Of a stretch of 64,000 nucleotides of DNA, positions 33,981 to 42,828 are shown piece after piece; the stretch's first letter is position 1, and every line of letters starts with the position of its first letter. A program made the position numbers and the translations under genes. Under the pieces are notes generated by a model that saw nothing but the letters and a program-made list of their open reading frames with translations, ran no database searches and was not told the origin of the DNA. The stretch is from an uncultured Saprospiraceae bacterium (GTDB lineage Bacteria; Bacteroidota; Bacteroidia; Chitinophagales; Saprospiraceae). The DNA is taken from the NCBI GenBank assembly GCA_937872385.1, contig CALMSO010000046.1:62001-126000 (forward strand), given 5' to 3'.

Positions 33981-36900
33981 TTAGGCCCGCTCCACAGCTA
34001 CTGCTACGCGTACCTCGCCGGGCAGCTCAATCGTTTCCGCACCGTTGAGGTCAATTGCCATGTGTAGCGCATCTGCTAAGGTTTCGCTTTTAATGTATTC
34101 GCTGAATTGCTCAATGGCTGGCAACACCGCTTCGTGCCTTTGTAAAGTGATTACAATGCGGTCGGTCACGTCAAAATCGCGGTCTTTGCGAATATTTTGA
34201 ATACGATTCACAATGTCTCGGGCCATGCCTTCGGCTTCGAGTTCGGGGGTGAGCGTGACGTCAAGGGCTACGGTGAGCGCGCCGTCGTTGGCTACCTGCC
34301 AGCCGGGAATATCTTCGGCAATGATGTCAAAATCTTCCAGCGTCAGGTCGTAAGTATCGCCATTGATACTCAGCGTGAAGCGGTTCGTGCGCTCAATTGT
34401 CACAATATCATTTTGCCCCAGCGCAGCGATAATATCTGCTCCGGCTTTCATGTGCTTGCCGAGGCGCTTGCCCAGCGTTTTGAAATTGGGTTTAATTTTT
34501 TTATTCACCAAACCGTCCGCATCGGTCACATATTCAATTTCCTTCACATTTACTTCCGCTAAGATCAAGTCTTTCACGCTATCCACCTGCGCCTGAAAGG
34601 ATTCGTTAAGAATGGGCAGCAGTACTTTACGCAGCGGCTGTCGCACCCGGATTTTCTCTTTTTTGCGCAAGCTCAATACCAGCGAACTGATGCGCTGGGC
34701 GTAATCCATGCGCTCTTCGAGGGCTTTGTCAATGACCGCATCTTCGGCTTTGGTTAGCAAAGACAAGTGTACAGAATCTGCGGCAAGCGGGGTGTGGTTG
34801 GTCTTAGCTTTTTCCCGGATGTTGTCGGTCAAGTTTTTGTACAGCCATTCAGCGAAAAACGGTGCAATCGGTGCCATAAGCTGGCTCACCACAGTGAGGC
34901 ACTCGAAGAGGGTTTCGTAGGCAGATTTTTTATCAAACGACATCTCGCCTCGCCAGAAACGGCGGCGCGAAAGGCGCACGTACCAGTTGCTCAGGTGCTC
35001 GTCCACAAAGGTTTCCACGGCGCGGGCGGCGCGAGTTGGCTCATAATCGGCGTAGCTTTCGGTCACTTCCCGGATGAGGCTGTGCAGTTTGGAAATCACC
35101 CAGCGGTCTAATTCTGGGCGCTCAGCTACCGGTACGATGTTTTGTTCGTCCAGCACAAATTGGTCCACATTCGCATAAAGCGCATAGAACGAATAGGTGT
35201 TGTACAATTTGCCAAACAGCTTGGCACGGGCTTCCGCTACTCCGTCGAGGTCGAAACGCAGGTTGTCCCAAGGCTGTGCATTGGCAATCATATACCAGCG
35301 CGTCGCATCGGCACCATAGGTGGCAATGGTTTCAAACGGATCTACGGCATTACCAAGACGTTTGGACATTTTGTGCCCGTTTTTGTCGAGCACTAAACCA
35401 TTGGAAACCACGTTTTTAAAGGCTACACTATCGAAAGCCATAGTGGCAATGGCGTGCAAGGTGTAAAACCAGCCGCGCGTCTGGTCCACGCCTTCTGCGA
35501 TAAAATCGGCAGGATAAGACACTTCAAACGGCGACTTGAAGGGCCGGTCTTCGCCTTTGGCGAGTTTTTCATAATCCAAACCCCACTGGGCGTAAGGCAT
35601 TGAACCAGAATCAAACCATACGTCAATCAGGTCTAATTCGCGCACCATGCGCTTGCCGCTGTCGGATACCAACACGATTTCGTCCACGTATGGGCGATGT
35701 AGGTCGAGGGGGGTTGAGGGGTTGAGGGGTTGAGGGGTTGAAAGTTGATTGTGGAAACGCTGGTTGGCGGTGCGCTCTGCTGCGGTCAATACATTAGATT
35801 GTAGGGCTTTCGCCAATTCGGTTTGCAATTCAGCCATCGAGCCGATGCATTTTTCTTCGTTTCCATCCTCGGTGCGCCAAATGGGCAGCGGAACGCCCCA
35901 GTAGCGCGAGCGCGAGAGGTTCCAGTCTTGCAGGTTTTCCAACCATTTGCCGAAGCGGCCTTCGCCCGTAGCTGCCGGTTTCCAGTTGATGGTCTGGTTG
36001 AGTTCGTACATCCGATCTTTCAGTGCCGAAGCTTTGATAAACCAGCTATCGAGCGGGTAATAGAGCACGGGCTTGTCGGTGCGCCAGCAGTGCGGGTAGT
36101 TGTGTACGTATTTTTGCACATTGAAAGCCTTACCCGTTTGCTTCAGATGCACGGCAATGTCCACATCCACGCTTTCGTAGTGGGGGGCATCGGTATAATT
36201 TTTCACATAACGATTGGAAAATGGACCTACGGTATCTTTGAATTTGCCTTGGCGGTCCACCAGCGTCAAAGCACCGATGCCATTGGCGCGTCCTACTTTC
36301 ATATCATCACCGCCAAAAGAAGGCGCTGTATGCACCACGCCAGTGCCGTCTTCGGTGGTTACAAAGTCGCCCACCAATACGCGGAAAGCGTCGTTTGCAT
36401 CGTTGAGTTCTTCAATCGGATTGCCAAAATCCAGCAACTGCTCGTAGCGGATGCCTTCTAATGCCGCCCCCAAGAATGGCGCGCTTTTCGTTTCAATAAT
36501 CGGTTTGTTTTTCTGTTTTTCAGGGTTAGTGGCAAACCACATCGGTGCCAGCACATCCGCCAGCACGACGCTTACCGGCTCATGCGTATAAGGATTTTGC
36601 GTTTTGATTTTTACATAATCAATCTTGCCCCCTACGGTTAGCGCGGTATTGGAAGGCAGCGTCCAAGGTGTCGTCGTCCAAGCGAGTATTCTAACATCCT
36701 CATTATCAGCATCAAACAGAAACGCTGAGCGGTCATCTTTTATGACTTTAAACATTGCTACAACCGTAGTATCGCTCACCTCCCGGTAGGTGCCGGGTTG
36801 GTTTAGTTCGTGCGAACTCAGGCCCGTGCCAGCAGCCGGCGAGTACGGTTGAATGGTGTAGCCTTTGTACAGCAAACCCTTGTCGTACAGGCGTTTGAGC

Positions 36901-37382
36901 AGATACCACACCGTTTCGATGTACTCGTTTTCGTAGGTGATGTAAGGATTGCCCAAGTCCACCCAATAGCCCATTTTGCGGGTCAGGTCATCCCAGATGT
37001 CTTTGTAGCGCATCACCGTTTCGCGGCATTTGCGGTTGTATTCTTCTACCGAAATGGTCTTACCAATGTCTTCTTTGGTGATGCCGAGTTCTTTTTCTAC
37101 GCTTAGTTCGATGGGCAAACCGTGCGTATCCCAGCCGCCCTTACGCTCCACGCGCTGCCCTTGCATGGTATGGAAGCGGCAGAAAATATCTTTGATGGTG
37201 CGGGCCATGACGTGGTGGATGCCCGGCAGACCATTCGCCGAGGGCGGGCCTTCATAAAATACGTAACTTTGCGCTGCATCGCGCTCTTCCACACTCCGCT
37301 CGAAAATCCGGTGCTCCGCCCAGAATTTCAAGATTTCCTTATCAATAGCAGGTAGGTTCAGATTTTTGAACTCTTGGTACAT
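33981..37382 (-). CDS. ileS: Isoleucine--tRNA ligase
   Basis: 1133 residues, a normal length for the eukaryote-like class of IleRS. The class I signature HIGH appears as GIHH in PPSANGLPGIHHVMART (about residues 46-62) and KMSKR in NGHKMSKRLGNAVDPF (about 670). The editing domain lies between about 190 and 400, and the anticodon-binding region starts after RWYMIANAQPWDNLRFD. Essential enzyme charging tRNA-Ile in the cytoplasm. Oddity: residues about 543-560 (NQLSTPQPLNPSTPLDL) are encoded by a perfect four-unit GGGGTTGA repeat (plus-strand reading) that looks inserted in frame before YVDEIVLV. The gene starts at the ATG at 37382. Confidence 0.96.
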   Translation of the reverse strand: MYQEFKNLNLPAIDKEILKFWAEHRIFERSVEERDAAQSYVFYEGPPSANGLPGIHHVMARTIKDIFCRFHTMQGQRVERKGGWDTHGLPIELSVEKELGITKEDIGKTISVEEYNRKCRETVMRYKDIWDDLTRKMGYWVDLGNPYITYENEYIETVWYLLKRLYDKGLLYKGYTIQPYSPAAGTGLSSHELNQPGTYREVSDTTVVAMFKVIKDDRSAFLFDADNEDVRILAWTTTPWTLPSNTALTVGGKIDYVKIKTQNPYTHEPVSVVLADVLAPMWFATNPEKQKNKPIIETKSAPFLGAALEGIRYEQLLDFGNPIEELNDANDAFRVLVGDFVTTEDGTGVVHTAPSFGGDDMKVGRANGIGALTLVDRQGKFKDTVGPFSNRYVKNYTDAPHYESVDVDIAVHLKQTGKAFNVQKYVHNYPHCWRTDKPVLYYPLDSWFIKASALKDRMYELNQTINWKPAATGEGRFGKWLENLQDWNLSRSRYWGVPLPIWRTEDGNEEKCIGSMAELQTELAKALQSNVLTAAERTANQRFHNQLSTPQPLNPSTPLDLHRPYVDEIVLVSDSGKRMVRELDLIDVWFDSGSMPYAQWGLDYEKLAKGEDRPFKSPFEVSYPADFIAEGVDQTRGWFYTLHAIATMAFDSVAFKNVVSNGLVLDKNGHKMSKRLGNAVDPFETIATYGADATRWYMIANAQPWDNLRFDLDGVAEARAKLFGKLYNTYSFYALYANVDQFVLDEQNIVPVAERPELDRWVISKLHSLIREVTESYADYEPTRAARAVETFVDEHLSNWYVRLSRRRFWRGEMSFDKKSAYETLFECLTVVSQLMAPIAPFFAEWLYKNLTDNIREKAKTNHTPLAADSVHLSLLTKAEDAVIDKALEERMDYAQRISSLVLSLRKKEKIRVRQPLRKVLLPILNESFQAQVDSVKDLILAEVNVKEIEYVTDADGLVNKKIKPNFKTLGKRLGKHMKAGADIIAALGQNDIVTIERTNRFTLSINGDTYDLTLEDFDIIAEDIPGWQVANDGALTVALDVTLTPELEAEGMARDIVNRIQNIRKDRDFDVTDRIVITLQRHEAVLPAIEQFSEYIKSETLADALHMAIDLNGAETIELPGEVRVAVAVERA
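35710..35741. repeat. Perfect 8-bp tandem repeat inside ileS
   Basis: Four exact copies of GGGGTTGA (TCAACCCC in the coding strand) lie within ileS. Because 8 is not a multiple of 3, each unit is read in a different frame, encoding STPQPLNPSTPL. Similar arrays are intergenic at 32864-32911 and 44911-44934. A change of one unit would shift the frame. Confidence 0.9.
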
Positions 37383-37394
37383 ATATTACAATTT

Positions 37395-37722
37395 ATCCTA
37401 ATTTTTTAATAAAGCGCCTTATTGCAGCGATAAAAAGTTGCATATTCATCAACATTTGCTCTGAAATGATACTTGAGCGCTAAAGCTGTGATGGCATAAT
37501 ACATACCATAGTATATGCGGCGTCTTCGCAGGTCGTATCTGGCTGCTCCAAGTGCAGTTGTATCAAGCTATTGCGTTCTCTGTTAGTCATTAAGCGTATA
37601 TTCCTTTTTCAATGGCGTCTTCAATAATGGGTTGTTTTCCTCTCAAACTGTTTGTTAACTCCCAGTTGGAAGACTGAGCTTTTCTTTTACTGCTCTGGGA
37701 ATTTCATCCCGCTTCATGACGT
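37395..37722 (-). pseudogene. Decayed MNT/HEPN toxin-antitoxin-like remnant
   Basis: On the minus strand, a broken frame ends QPIIEDAIEKGIYA and stops with TAA overlapping the next ATG (TAATG at 37588-37592), the coupled arrangement of MNT nucleotidyltransferase-HEPN pairs. The next frame begins MTNRERNSLIQLHLEQ; after a frame change the sequence reads RRRRIYYGMYYAITALALKYHF, which has the shape of the HEPN helix with a YYxMYYAxxAL core. Stops and a probable internal deletion prevent a full product. No intact copy is in the window. The assignment rests on motif shape only. Confidence 0.45.
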
Positions 37723-37749
37723 TTATTTTTGAACCTACAAAAATAACAA

Positions 37750-37797
37750 AACAAAAAACGCTGACCAACCGCAATCTGCCAGCGCTTTCTTTTTTGG
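37750..37797 (-). terminator. Possible terminator after mlaE
   Basis: CGCTG/CAGCG (37759-37763 with 37780-37784) is flanked by A- and T-runs on both sides. Read on the minus strand it ends in TTTTTTG, as expected 65-110 bases after the mlaE stop. The stem is short. Confidence 0.45.
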
Positions 37798-37860
37798 CAT
37801 GGCGGCAAGTCCCGGAGTACAAAACCATCCGATAGTGCAATAGCCTTTGCCTCTCCATGC

Positions 37861-38604
37861 TTATGTCAGTAGCACTGCAATCGTATAATCTGCAAGTAGG
37901 ATAAGTATATCACTGAATACCACTGCATTAGTACTGGCACGCCCCAATTCTATGCTGCCGCCTTTCACATAATACCCCTGGTAGGCCGACACACTGGTGA
38001 GGATGAAGGCAAAAACAATTGCTTTGACAAACATCATGCGCACATTTTTTTGTACAAAAAACGAACGCACCCCCTGCACGTACTCTGCGTCGCTCATCAA
38101 ACCGCCCGGCACCGAGGCTAAGTACCCCCCCATGATACTGACAAAAGCGCCAATGGCTACCAACATGGGAATGACAATGATAGCCGCCACTATTTTCGGT
38201 CGAATGAGATAAGCTGCGGTATTTACGCCCATGATTTCCATGGCGTCAATGTGCTCTTTCTGGCGCATTCCGCCAATTTCCGCCGCAAGATTGGAACCCA
38301 CCTTGCCCGCCAGCACGAGGCAAATTACTGTGGGCGCCAGTTCAATGATGGTGCTGTCGCGCACGATGTAGCCAATATAATAACGCGGCACCAAAGTGCC
38401 ATCAAGTTGGTAGGCAAACTGCACGGCTGTCACTGCACCGATAAAAATCGAAATCAAGATGACAATAATCAACGAGCCAACCCCAATGTCGTTCATTTGC
38501 CGGGTGGTTTCTTTGTAGTACATTCGCCAGCTCTCCGGCCGACCCAGTGCCATACCGAGCATAATAACGTAACGACCGAAATGATATAATATCTTGAGGT
38601 TCAT
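37861..38604 (-). CDS. MlaE family ABC transporter permease
   Basis: 247 residues with about five to six transmembrane helices. Conserved MlaE/YrbE regions: GSLIIVILISIFIGAVTAVQ, LAPTVICLVLAGKVGSNLAAEIG and RQKEHIDAMEIMGVNTAAYLIRP, the last being the elbow and coupling-helix segment for the MlaF ATPase. MlaE is the permease of retrograde phospholipid transport. The gene is expected to be followed by mlaF and mlaD; instead it ends at a remnant and a terminator. It may work with an ATPase encoded elsewhere. A -7 box is at 38680-38687. Confidence 0.9.
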   Translation of the reverse strand: MNLKILYHFGRYVIMLGMALGRPESWRMYYKETTRQMNDIGVGSLIIVILISIFIGAVTAVQFAYQLDGTLVPRYYIGYIVRDSTIIELAPTVICLVLAGKVGSNLAAEIGGMRQKEHIDAMEIMGVNTAAYLIRPKIVAAIIVIPMLVAIGAFVSIMGGYLASVPGGLMSDAEYVQGVRSFFVQKNVRMMFVKAIVFAFILTSVSAYQGYYVKGGSIELGRASTNAVVFSDILILLADYTIAVLLT

Positions 38605-38679
38605 TTATTTATACTTTAAAAAAGCGTCATTCTAACCTTGGAATGCGATTGCAAAACAGACAGTTTTCCAAACAAGCAT

Positions 38680-38687
38680 CAAAAATA
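38680..38687 (-). promoter_or_regulatory. -7 box for mlaE
   Basis: The complement reads TATTTTTG (TAnnTTTG), 76 bases before the mlaE ATG. This stretch is A+T-rich, so a chance match is possible. Confidence 0.4.
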
Positions 38688-38908
38688 GTGCAATTTTGCT
38701 GAATTCGCCAATGCTTGCACTACCAATTGGATTTTTCCGGATAACAGCGGGAGCAGTTGAAAAGATTTTAGGGAGCTTGTATAGGGTATTAATTTTATAG
38801 CCTGCCGCTAAAAAAAATGCCTGCCGCTTCCGCTTTTCGCGGTTTCGCTTTGACAAGAATCATTTCCTGCGCTTGACAAAAGTCATTTTTTAACAAAAAA
38901 GGTACGGG

Positions 38909-38916
38909 TAATTTTG
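38909..38916 (+). promoter_or_regulatory. -7 box for the small membrane protein
   Basis: TAATTTTG, 35 bases before the ATG at 38951. It supports the 74-residue frame as a real gene. Confidence 0.65.
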
Positions 38917-38950
38917 TAGTAAACTTTTCACAAACAAAAATCACATTGCC

Positions 38951-39175
38951 ATGAAAGCATTCAACCTGAGTATTGGCACTATCGTATTGCGTTTTTATTT
39001 AATGATGCTCATCGTTATCATCGCCGGATTCGTTGGGCAATGGTGGCTTGCCATTTTGGCCTTCCCGGTTTTTATGAGTATCATGCTGGGGCTTACCTTT
39101 GGTAAAAATACACAGCAGACAGCGGCCGTGAAAAAACTACCACAACGACCAAACGCTGCCCGCAAAGCTAGCTGA
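38951..39175 (+). CDS. Small two-helix membrane protein
   Basis: 74 residues. Two transmembrane helices (about 9-28 and 30-50: FYLMMLIVIIAGFVGQWWLA and ILAFPVFMSIMLGLTFG) are followed by a basic, Lys/Arg/Pro-rich cytoplasmic tail (KKLPQRPNAARKAS). I do not recognise a family. Support comes from the clear -7 box upstream, the clean amphipathic pattern and isolation as a single gene. Small membrane proteins of this shape often modulate larger membrane complexes; nothing here says which. Confidence 0.6.
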   Translation: MKAFNLSIGTIVLRFYLMMLIVIIAGFVGQWWLAILAFPVFMSIMLGLTFGKNTQQTAAVKKLPQRPNAARKAS

Positions 39176-39264
39176 CCGAGCAGGAGCGTAGTGGTAAAAT
39201 ACGTTTTTATCATCAAATATTGCTATCACAAAATTCTGATAATCAGCTTTTTATTTGAAAAGCC

Positions 39265-39289
39265 AACGGATTACAATACGCAATCCGCT
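39265..39289 (-). terminator. Terminator hairpin after the cohesin/dockerin gene
   Basis: Read on the minus strand, AGCGGATT (39289-39282) pairs with AATCCGTT (39272-39265), including one G-T pair, and is followed by GGCTTTTC. It lies 16 bases after the stop at 39305. Confidence 0.5.
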
Positions 39290-39304
39290 GACTGAAATCA
39301 TATT

Positions 39305-41248
39305 TTATTGCACGACAAAGCGCTTAACTGCTACCCCTGCGTCTGTAGCGATGCGCAGGTAGTAATGGCCAGGAGCCAATGCTTGCACCGGTAAGGTTTG
39401 CGTGTTGGCGTAGCGCTGCACCAAGCGTCCGTGCGTGTCAAAGCATTCAATCTGCCAGATTTGCAATTGCCCTGCCCGCAAAAAAAGTTGCTCGCTGGTG
39501 GGGTTCGGAAATATTTCAATCTGCTGTGCTAATGCCAAGTTGGGTGCGCTGGTGCTGAGTTCTATCGTTGCGCTGGTCTCGGCTGGCGCGACTGGCTGCG
39601 GCTCTTCGGCAAAGTTGATCATTCGTACGTTTTCTATTTTGAAGCGGACTTCCGGGCTGGTAGTTGTGGCGTAAGTTTCTAAGACTATCTGCCCCAAGGT
39701 GCCGTGCCCGCTGCGGTTTTGCCCGTCGGCACGCACCAGCGCTACGTCTATGCGGCGCGCGGCGGGTGTATGCCGCTGAATGACGAGCAAATCTTCGTTG
39801 ATAGTGCCGAGCCAGTTGTTTGCCAACTGCACCTCCACGGTGCTTTCATCCACGCCGAGGGCTTCCGGGTCGTATGTAATGGAAAAGGCAAGTCCGTAGC
39901 AATCCGTTGCCGGTAGTTCCTCATTGCCCAATATGATGTCAAAAGCAGCGCGCAGCCCTGGTTGTAGCAATGCTGTTTGTACATACAAAGGTGGGCCATT
40001 TTCGCGCGGCGTGGGCGTTTGAGGAGTTGTGAGGCCATCTTCCACGGTGCTGTTCCAGTTTGCTTCGATGATGGTCGCATCCGACCATTCTATCCAGCCA
40101 TTACCATCGGTATCTATATGTTTGAAATTGATTTGTGACAGGGGCGACTGTTCGGGCCAGTCGGCTGCGGGTTGGGGCGTCCAGTTTGCGGAAGCTTGTG
40201 GGCGCTGCGGGCCGCCGGTGCCATAGCCCAAGCCAATGTTGAGTAGGTCAAAATGATTGACCAAGCCGTCGCGGTTGGTATCGCCCGGATAGACGATGGG
40301 ATCTTCACTTACAGCAATGCTGCCCGCCCGCCCGTCGAAGTTGAGCCGGCTATAATCGCTGTCTAAAAACTCAAAAGGCGTCGGTGATTCCGTGAACCGA
40401 ATAGCGGCGGCACCTTCATTGCTCTTAGTAGTAAAACAAAGTTCGAAGAAAACGCTTCCAGGGTCCAATTGCACCCCTTCAAAAGTGCCTGAATCTAACC
40501 AGAGGTGGCTCAGGCGTCCGGAAGCTATCATACCGAGGTTGAAATCTGTGCCAAGATTGGCATTGGGCATTCCCAGATTGATAATAGAATCGAGCCGCAG
40601 GATGGCGGTATCCCAAGCCATACTGAATTGCATAGCGATGAGTTTTCCGTCGAAGTTGTCCACGCGCACGGGCATACAGGCCGCCGAGCCAGGTGTAATC
40701 ACCGTATCGCCGATAGACAAGGCGATGGCGTCGCTGGGCAATACTGCATAATCGGCACCTGCGTACACTACCGGTACAGCCGCTCCGGCGCCATTGTGGG
40801 CGCTAACTGAATTAGGAAAAGGATAACGAATAATGGACACTCCCTGCCGGCCGTCGGTGGTTTGCAAAGCCGTAAAGCACAGTTGAAAAAGGGTGGCATC
40901 ATCTTCCAGCGTGCGGCCATTGTCATCGGCAGTAGCCCAGTTGATGTTATAAATATTGCCATTAGTAGCCGCGCTTAGCAGCACTTCGCCGGGCAGGGCC
41001 CCAGGCACCAATGCAGGCTCAGACAGGATACCTCTGCCATAAGCTATGGTAAAACGAAAGCGTGCAATGTCCGAAAACCCACGGGTTTTGAAATCCATAC
41101 AGAGCGTTTCGCCCTTGCGCACGGTATCGGCAAGGATGTAAAATTCGACCGGCTGGTCATTAAAATCGAAAGTAGATGTACTGTTTTTTGCTGTAATAGT
41201 AAGACAGGCACTGAGGCAGCACCCCAAGAGCAGGAACCATTTTTTCAT
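39305..41248 (-). CDS. T9SS type A cargo with cohesin-like domains and an internal dockerin
   Basis: 647 residues from the ATG at 41248 (MKKWFLLLGCCLSACLTITA signal); the frame from 41350 adds 34 residues before it. Two cohesin-like beta-sandwiches (about 25-160 and 170-315) are followed by a dockerin-like module (about 320-410) with two calcium loops, DTNRDGLVNHFD and DTDGNGWIEWSD. A third cohesin-like domain follows (about 425-570), then a type A sorting domain (IEIFPNPTSEQLFLRAG to the end). The protein should be exported through T9SS and fixed at or released from the cell surface. Related modules occur in the proteins at 48198-50111 and 50292-58361. Ligands are unknown. Confidence 0.85.
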   Translation of the reverse strand: MKKWFLLLGCCLSACLTITAKNSTSTFDFNDQPVEFYILADTVRKGETLCMDFKTRGFSDIARFRFTIAYGRGILSEPALVPGALPGEVLLSAATNGNIYNINWATADDNGRTLEDDATLFQLCFTALQTTDGRQGVSIIRYPFPNSVSAHNGAGAAVPVVYAGADYAVLPSDAIALSIGDTVITPGSAACMPVRVDNFDGKLIAMQFSMAWDTAILRLDSIINLGMPNANLGTDFNLGMIASGRLSHLWLDSGTFEGVQLDPGSVFFELCFTTKSNEGAAAIRFTESPTPFEFLDSDYSRLNFDGRAGSIAVSEDPIVYPGDTNRDGLVNHFDLLNIGLGYGTGGPQRPQASANWTPQPAADWPEQSPLSQINFKHIDTDGNGWIEWSDATIIEANWNSTVEDGLTTPQTPTPRENGPPLYVQTALLQPGLRAAFDIILGNEELPATDCYGLAFSITYDPEALGVDESTVEVQLANNWLGTINEDLLVIQRHTPAARRIDVALVRADGQNRSGHGTLGQIVLETYATTTSPEVRFKIENVRMINFAEEPQPVAPAETSATIELSTSAPNLALAQQIEIFPNPTSEQLFLRAGQLQIWQIECFDTHGRLVQRYANTQTLPVQALAPGHYYLRIATDAGVAVKRFVVQ

Positions 41249-41365
41249 ACAATGAATCGGTTTTGGCATTAAAGAATGATGTAATTTGACGCGAAAGGTA
41301 TGCATTTTTATAGAAATAAGCAGGAAAAGTTGTACTGATGTGCTTCGCATTCTGGTGCGCCGTGC

Positions 41366-42784
41366 CTACTTCCCCTTGCCTTGCAATAGTACTAATACGG
41401 TATAAAACATAATTTTGAAATCGAGGGCCAGCGACATATTTTCGATGTACAGAATATCGAATTTGAGGCGTTGCAGCATCTGCTCTACATTGGAAGCGTA
41501 GCCGTATTTCACCTGCCCCCAAGAAGTGATGCCGGGGCGCACCTTGAGCAAATGTTTGTAGTGTGGTGCTTGCTGCGCAATGAGGTCAATGTAATACTGC
41601 CGCTCCGGCCGAGGGCCTACAATGCTCATATCGCCCTTGAGTACGTTCCAGAACTGGGGCAGCTCGTCGAGGCGCCATTTGCGCATGGTGGCGCCCCAGG
41701 GTGTGCAGCGATTGTCGCCATCGTGCGAAAGCTGGGGCCCATTTTTCTCGGCGTCGGGGTACATAGAGCGAAATTTGTAAATCATAAAGGGCTTGCCGTT
41801 GCGTCCGATGCGCTCTTGCCGAAAAAATATGGGGCCATTAGAAGAAAGCTTAACGCGAATGGCAATGAACAAATAAAGCGGCGACAACAGTAGCAGTAGC
41901 AGCAAGGACACCCCGATGTCTATTAGGCGTTTGACTAAAAATTGCCACCTCGGCATTAGTTCCTGACGGATTTCGATGAGAATAGCACCATAAATGTGAT
42001 TCATTTTCACTACACCCAGCAGAATGTCGTACATATCAGGGATGATTTTCACCAATACCTGTTTGTCGAAATCAAACAATACATTCAAAATTTCCTTCAG
42101 GCGGCTATGCCCGGCAGTTTCGATGGCAATAATGGCTTCCTCAATATGCCGGTCGCGGATGACCTCAGCCAGCGTATCAATACTGCCCAGCTTCGGCAGA
42201 AAAGTTTGCAATTCATTCACACTTTGTCCATTGGTATCTATAAAACCGATGAATCGGTGCCCCAGCCCTTTGGCACGGCCGCTCAGCTCGCGGTAGAGTT
42301 CTACGGCGTTCTGGTTGCCACCAATTATTAAGGTATTGTAAGTAATGGCACCCGACTTGAGGCGGCGGCTGGCGCGCGTAAGGATGATCATGCGTACCGT
42401 GGCCGTCAGGGCAAAATGCAAGAAAAAAAGGGTGCTAAATGAGCGATAGTAGGTGGTGTAATTGGTGATGAAATCATCGAGAATGAGCGTAAAGAACAAA
42501 AACAAAACGCCAAAAAAACTCAGTAGCAGGGTGCGCCCCAGCGTAGCCAAACGCGACAGCCGGTATATATCGCGGTAATGATCGAAAATAGCGTAGAACA
42601 GCAGCCAGCCAATAGGTATGAGCAGCGTGCCGTACCAAAAATTCAGGTCTTGCAGAATGTATATATCCAATGTGCCCCCTTCAAGGCGTTTTCGATGCAG
42701 AAAAAAACCAGCCCAAGCCAGCATGGCAGTGACAAAATCCGCCATTTTGTACAAAAAAGTATGCCACTGGCGGCGGCGCATCAT
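41366..42784 (-). CDS. Polyprenyl-phosphate sugar phosphotransferase (WbaP/WcaJ-like)
   Basis: 472 residues from the ATG at 42784 (MMRRRQWHTFLYKMADFV); a start at 42862 would overlap the upstream gene by 34 bases. Four to five N-terminal transmembrane helices precede a CoA-binding-3-like Rossmann domain (YNTLIIGGNQNAVELYREL). A further helix leads to the catalytic bacterial sugar-transferase domain with KRLIDIGVSLLLLLLLSPLY, GPIFFRQERIGRNGKPF, YKFRSM, KWRLDELPQFWNVLKGDMS and VGPRPE. It transfers a sugar phosphate to undecaprenyl phosphate, the first step in exopolysaccharide or capsule assembly. Third gene of a minus-strand run that begins with the Gfo/Idh oxidoreductase. Confidence 0.92.
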   Translation of the reverse strand: MMRRRQWHTFLYKMADFVTAMLAWAGFFLHRKRLEGGTLDIYILQDLNFWYGTLLIPIGWLLFYAIFDHYRDIYRLSRLATLGRTLLLSFFGVLFLFFTLILDDFITNYTTYYRSFSTLFFLHFALTATVRMIILTRASRRLKSGAITYNTLIIGGNQNAVELYRELSGRAKGLGHRFIGFIDTNGQSVNELQTFLPKLGSIDTLAEVIRDRHIEEAIIAIETAGHSRLKEILNVLFDFDKQVLVKIIPDMYDILLGVVKMNHIYGAILIEIRQELMPRWQFLVKRLIDIGVSLLLLLLLSPLYLFIAIRVKLSSNGPIFFRQERIGRNGKPFMIYKFRSMYPDAEKNGPQLSHDGDNRCTPWGATMRKWRLDELPQFWNVLKGDMSIVGPRPERQYYIDLIAQQAPHYKHLLKVRPGITSWGQVKYGYASNVEQMLQRLKFDILYIENMSLALDFKIMFYTVLVLLQGKGK

Positions 42785-42828
42785 GTGCTGCTCCGGTAAC
42801 GCAGGTACTCGATTAGCGGCTACGGCTT

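Larger units (their letters stand above)
38605..38950. other. Divergent intergenic region (mlaE / small membrane protein)
   Basis: 346 bp with no supported gene. It holds a minus-strand -7 box (38680-38687), a plus-strand -7 box (38909-38916) and a direct repeat GCCTGCCGCT (about 38800-38810 and 38819-38828). A 74-residue minus-strand frame here begins with KRNREKRKRQ and has no other support. Confidence 0.45.

Noticed and set aside
37655..37858. 67-residue minus-strand frame
   Set aside because: It runs through a terminator-like hairpin and part of the MNT/HEPN remnant; more likely chance.
38632..38856. 74-residue minus-strand frame before mlaE
   Set aside because: Basic, low-complexity N-terminus and overlap with the mlaE promoter region; no supporting start signal.
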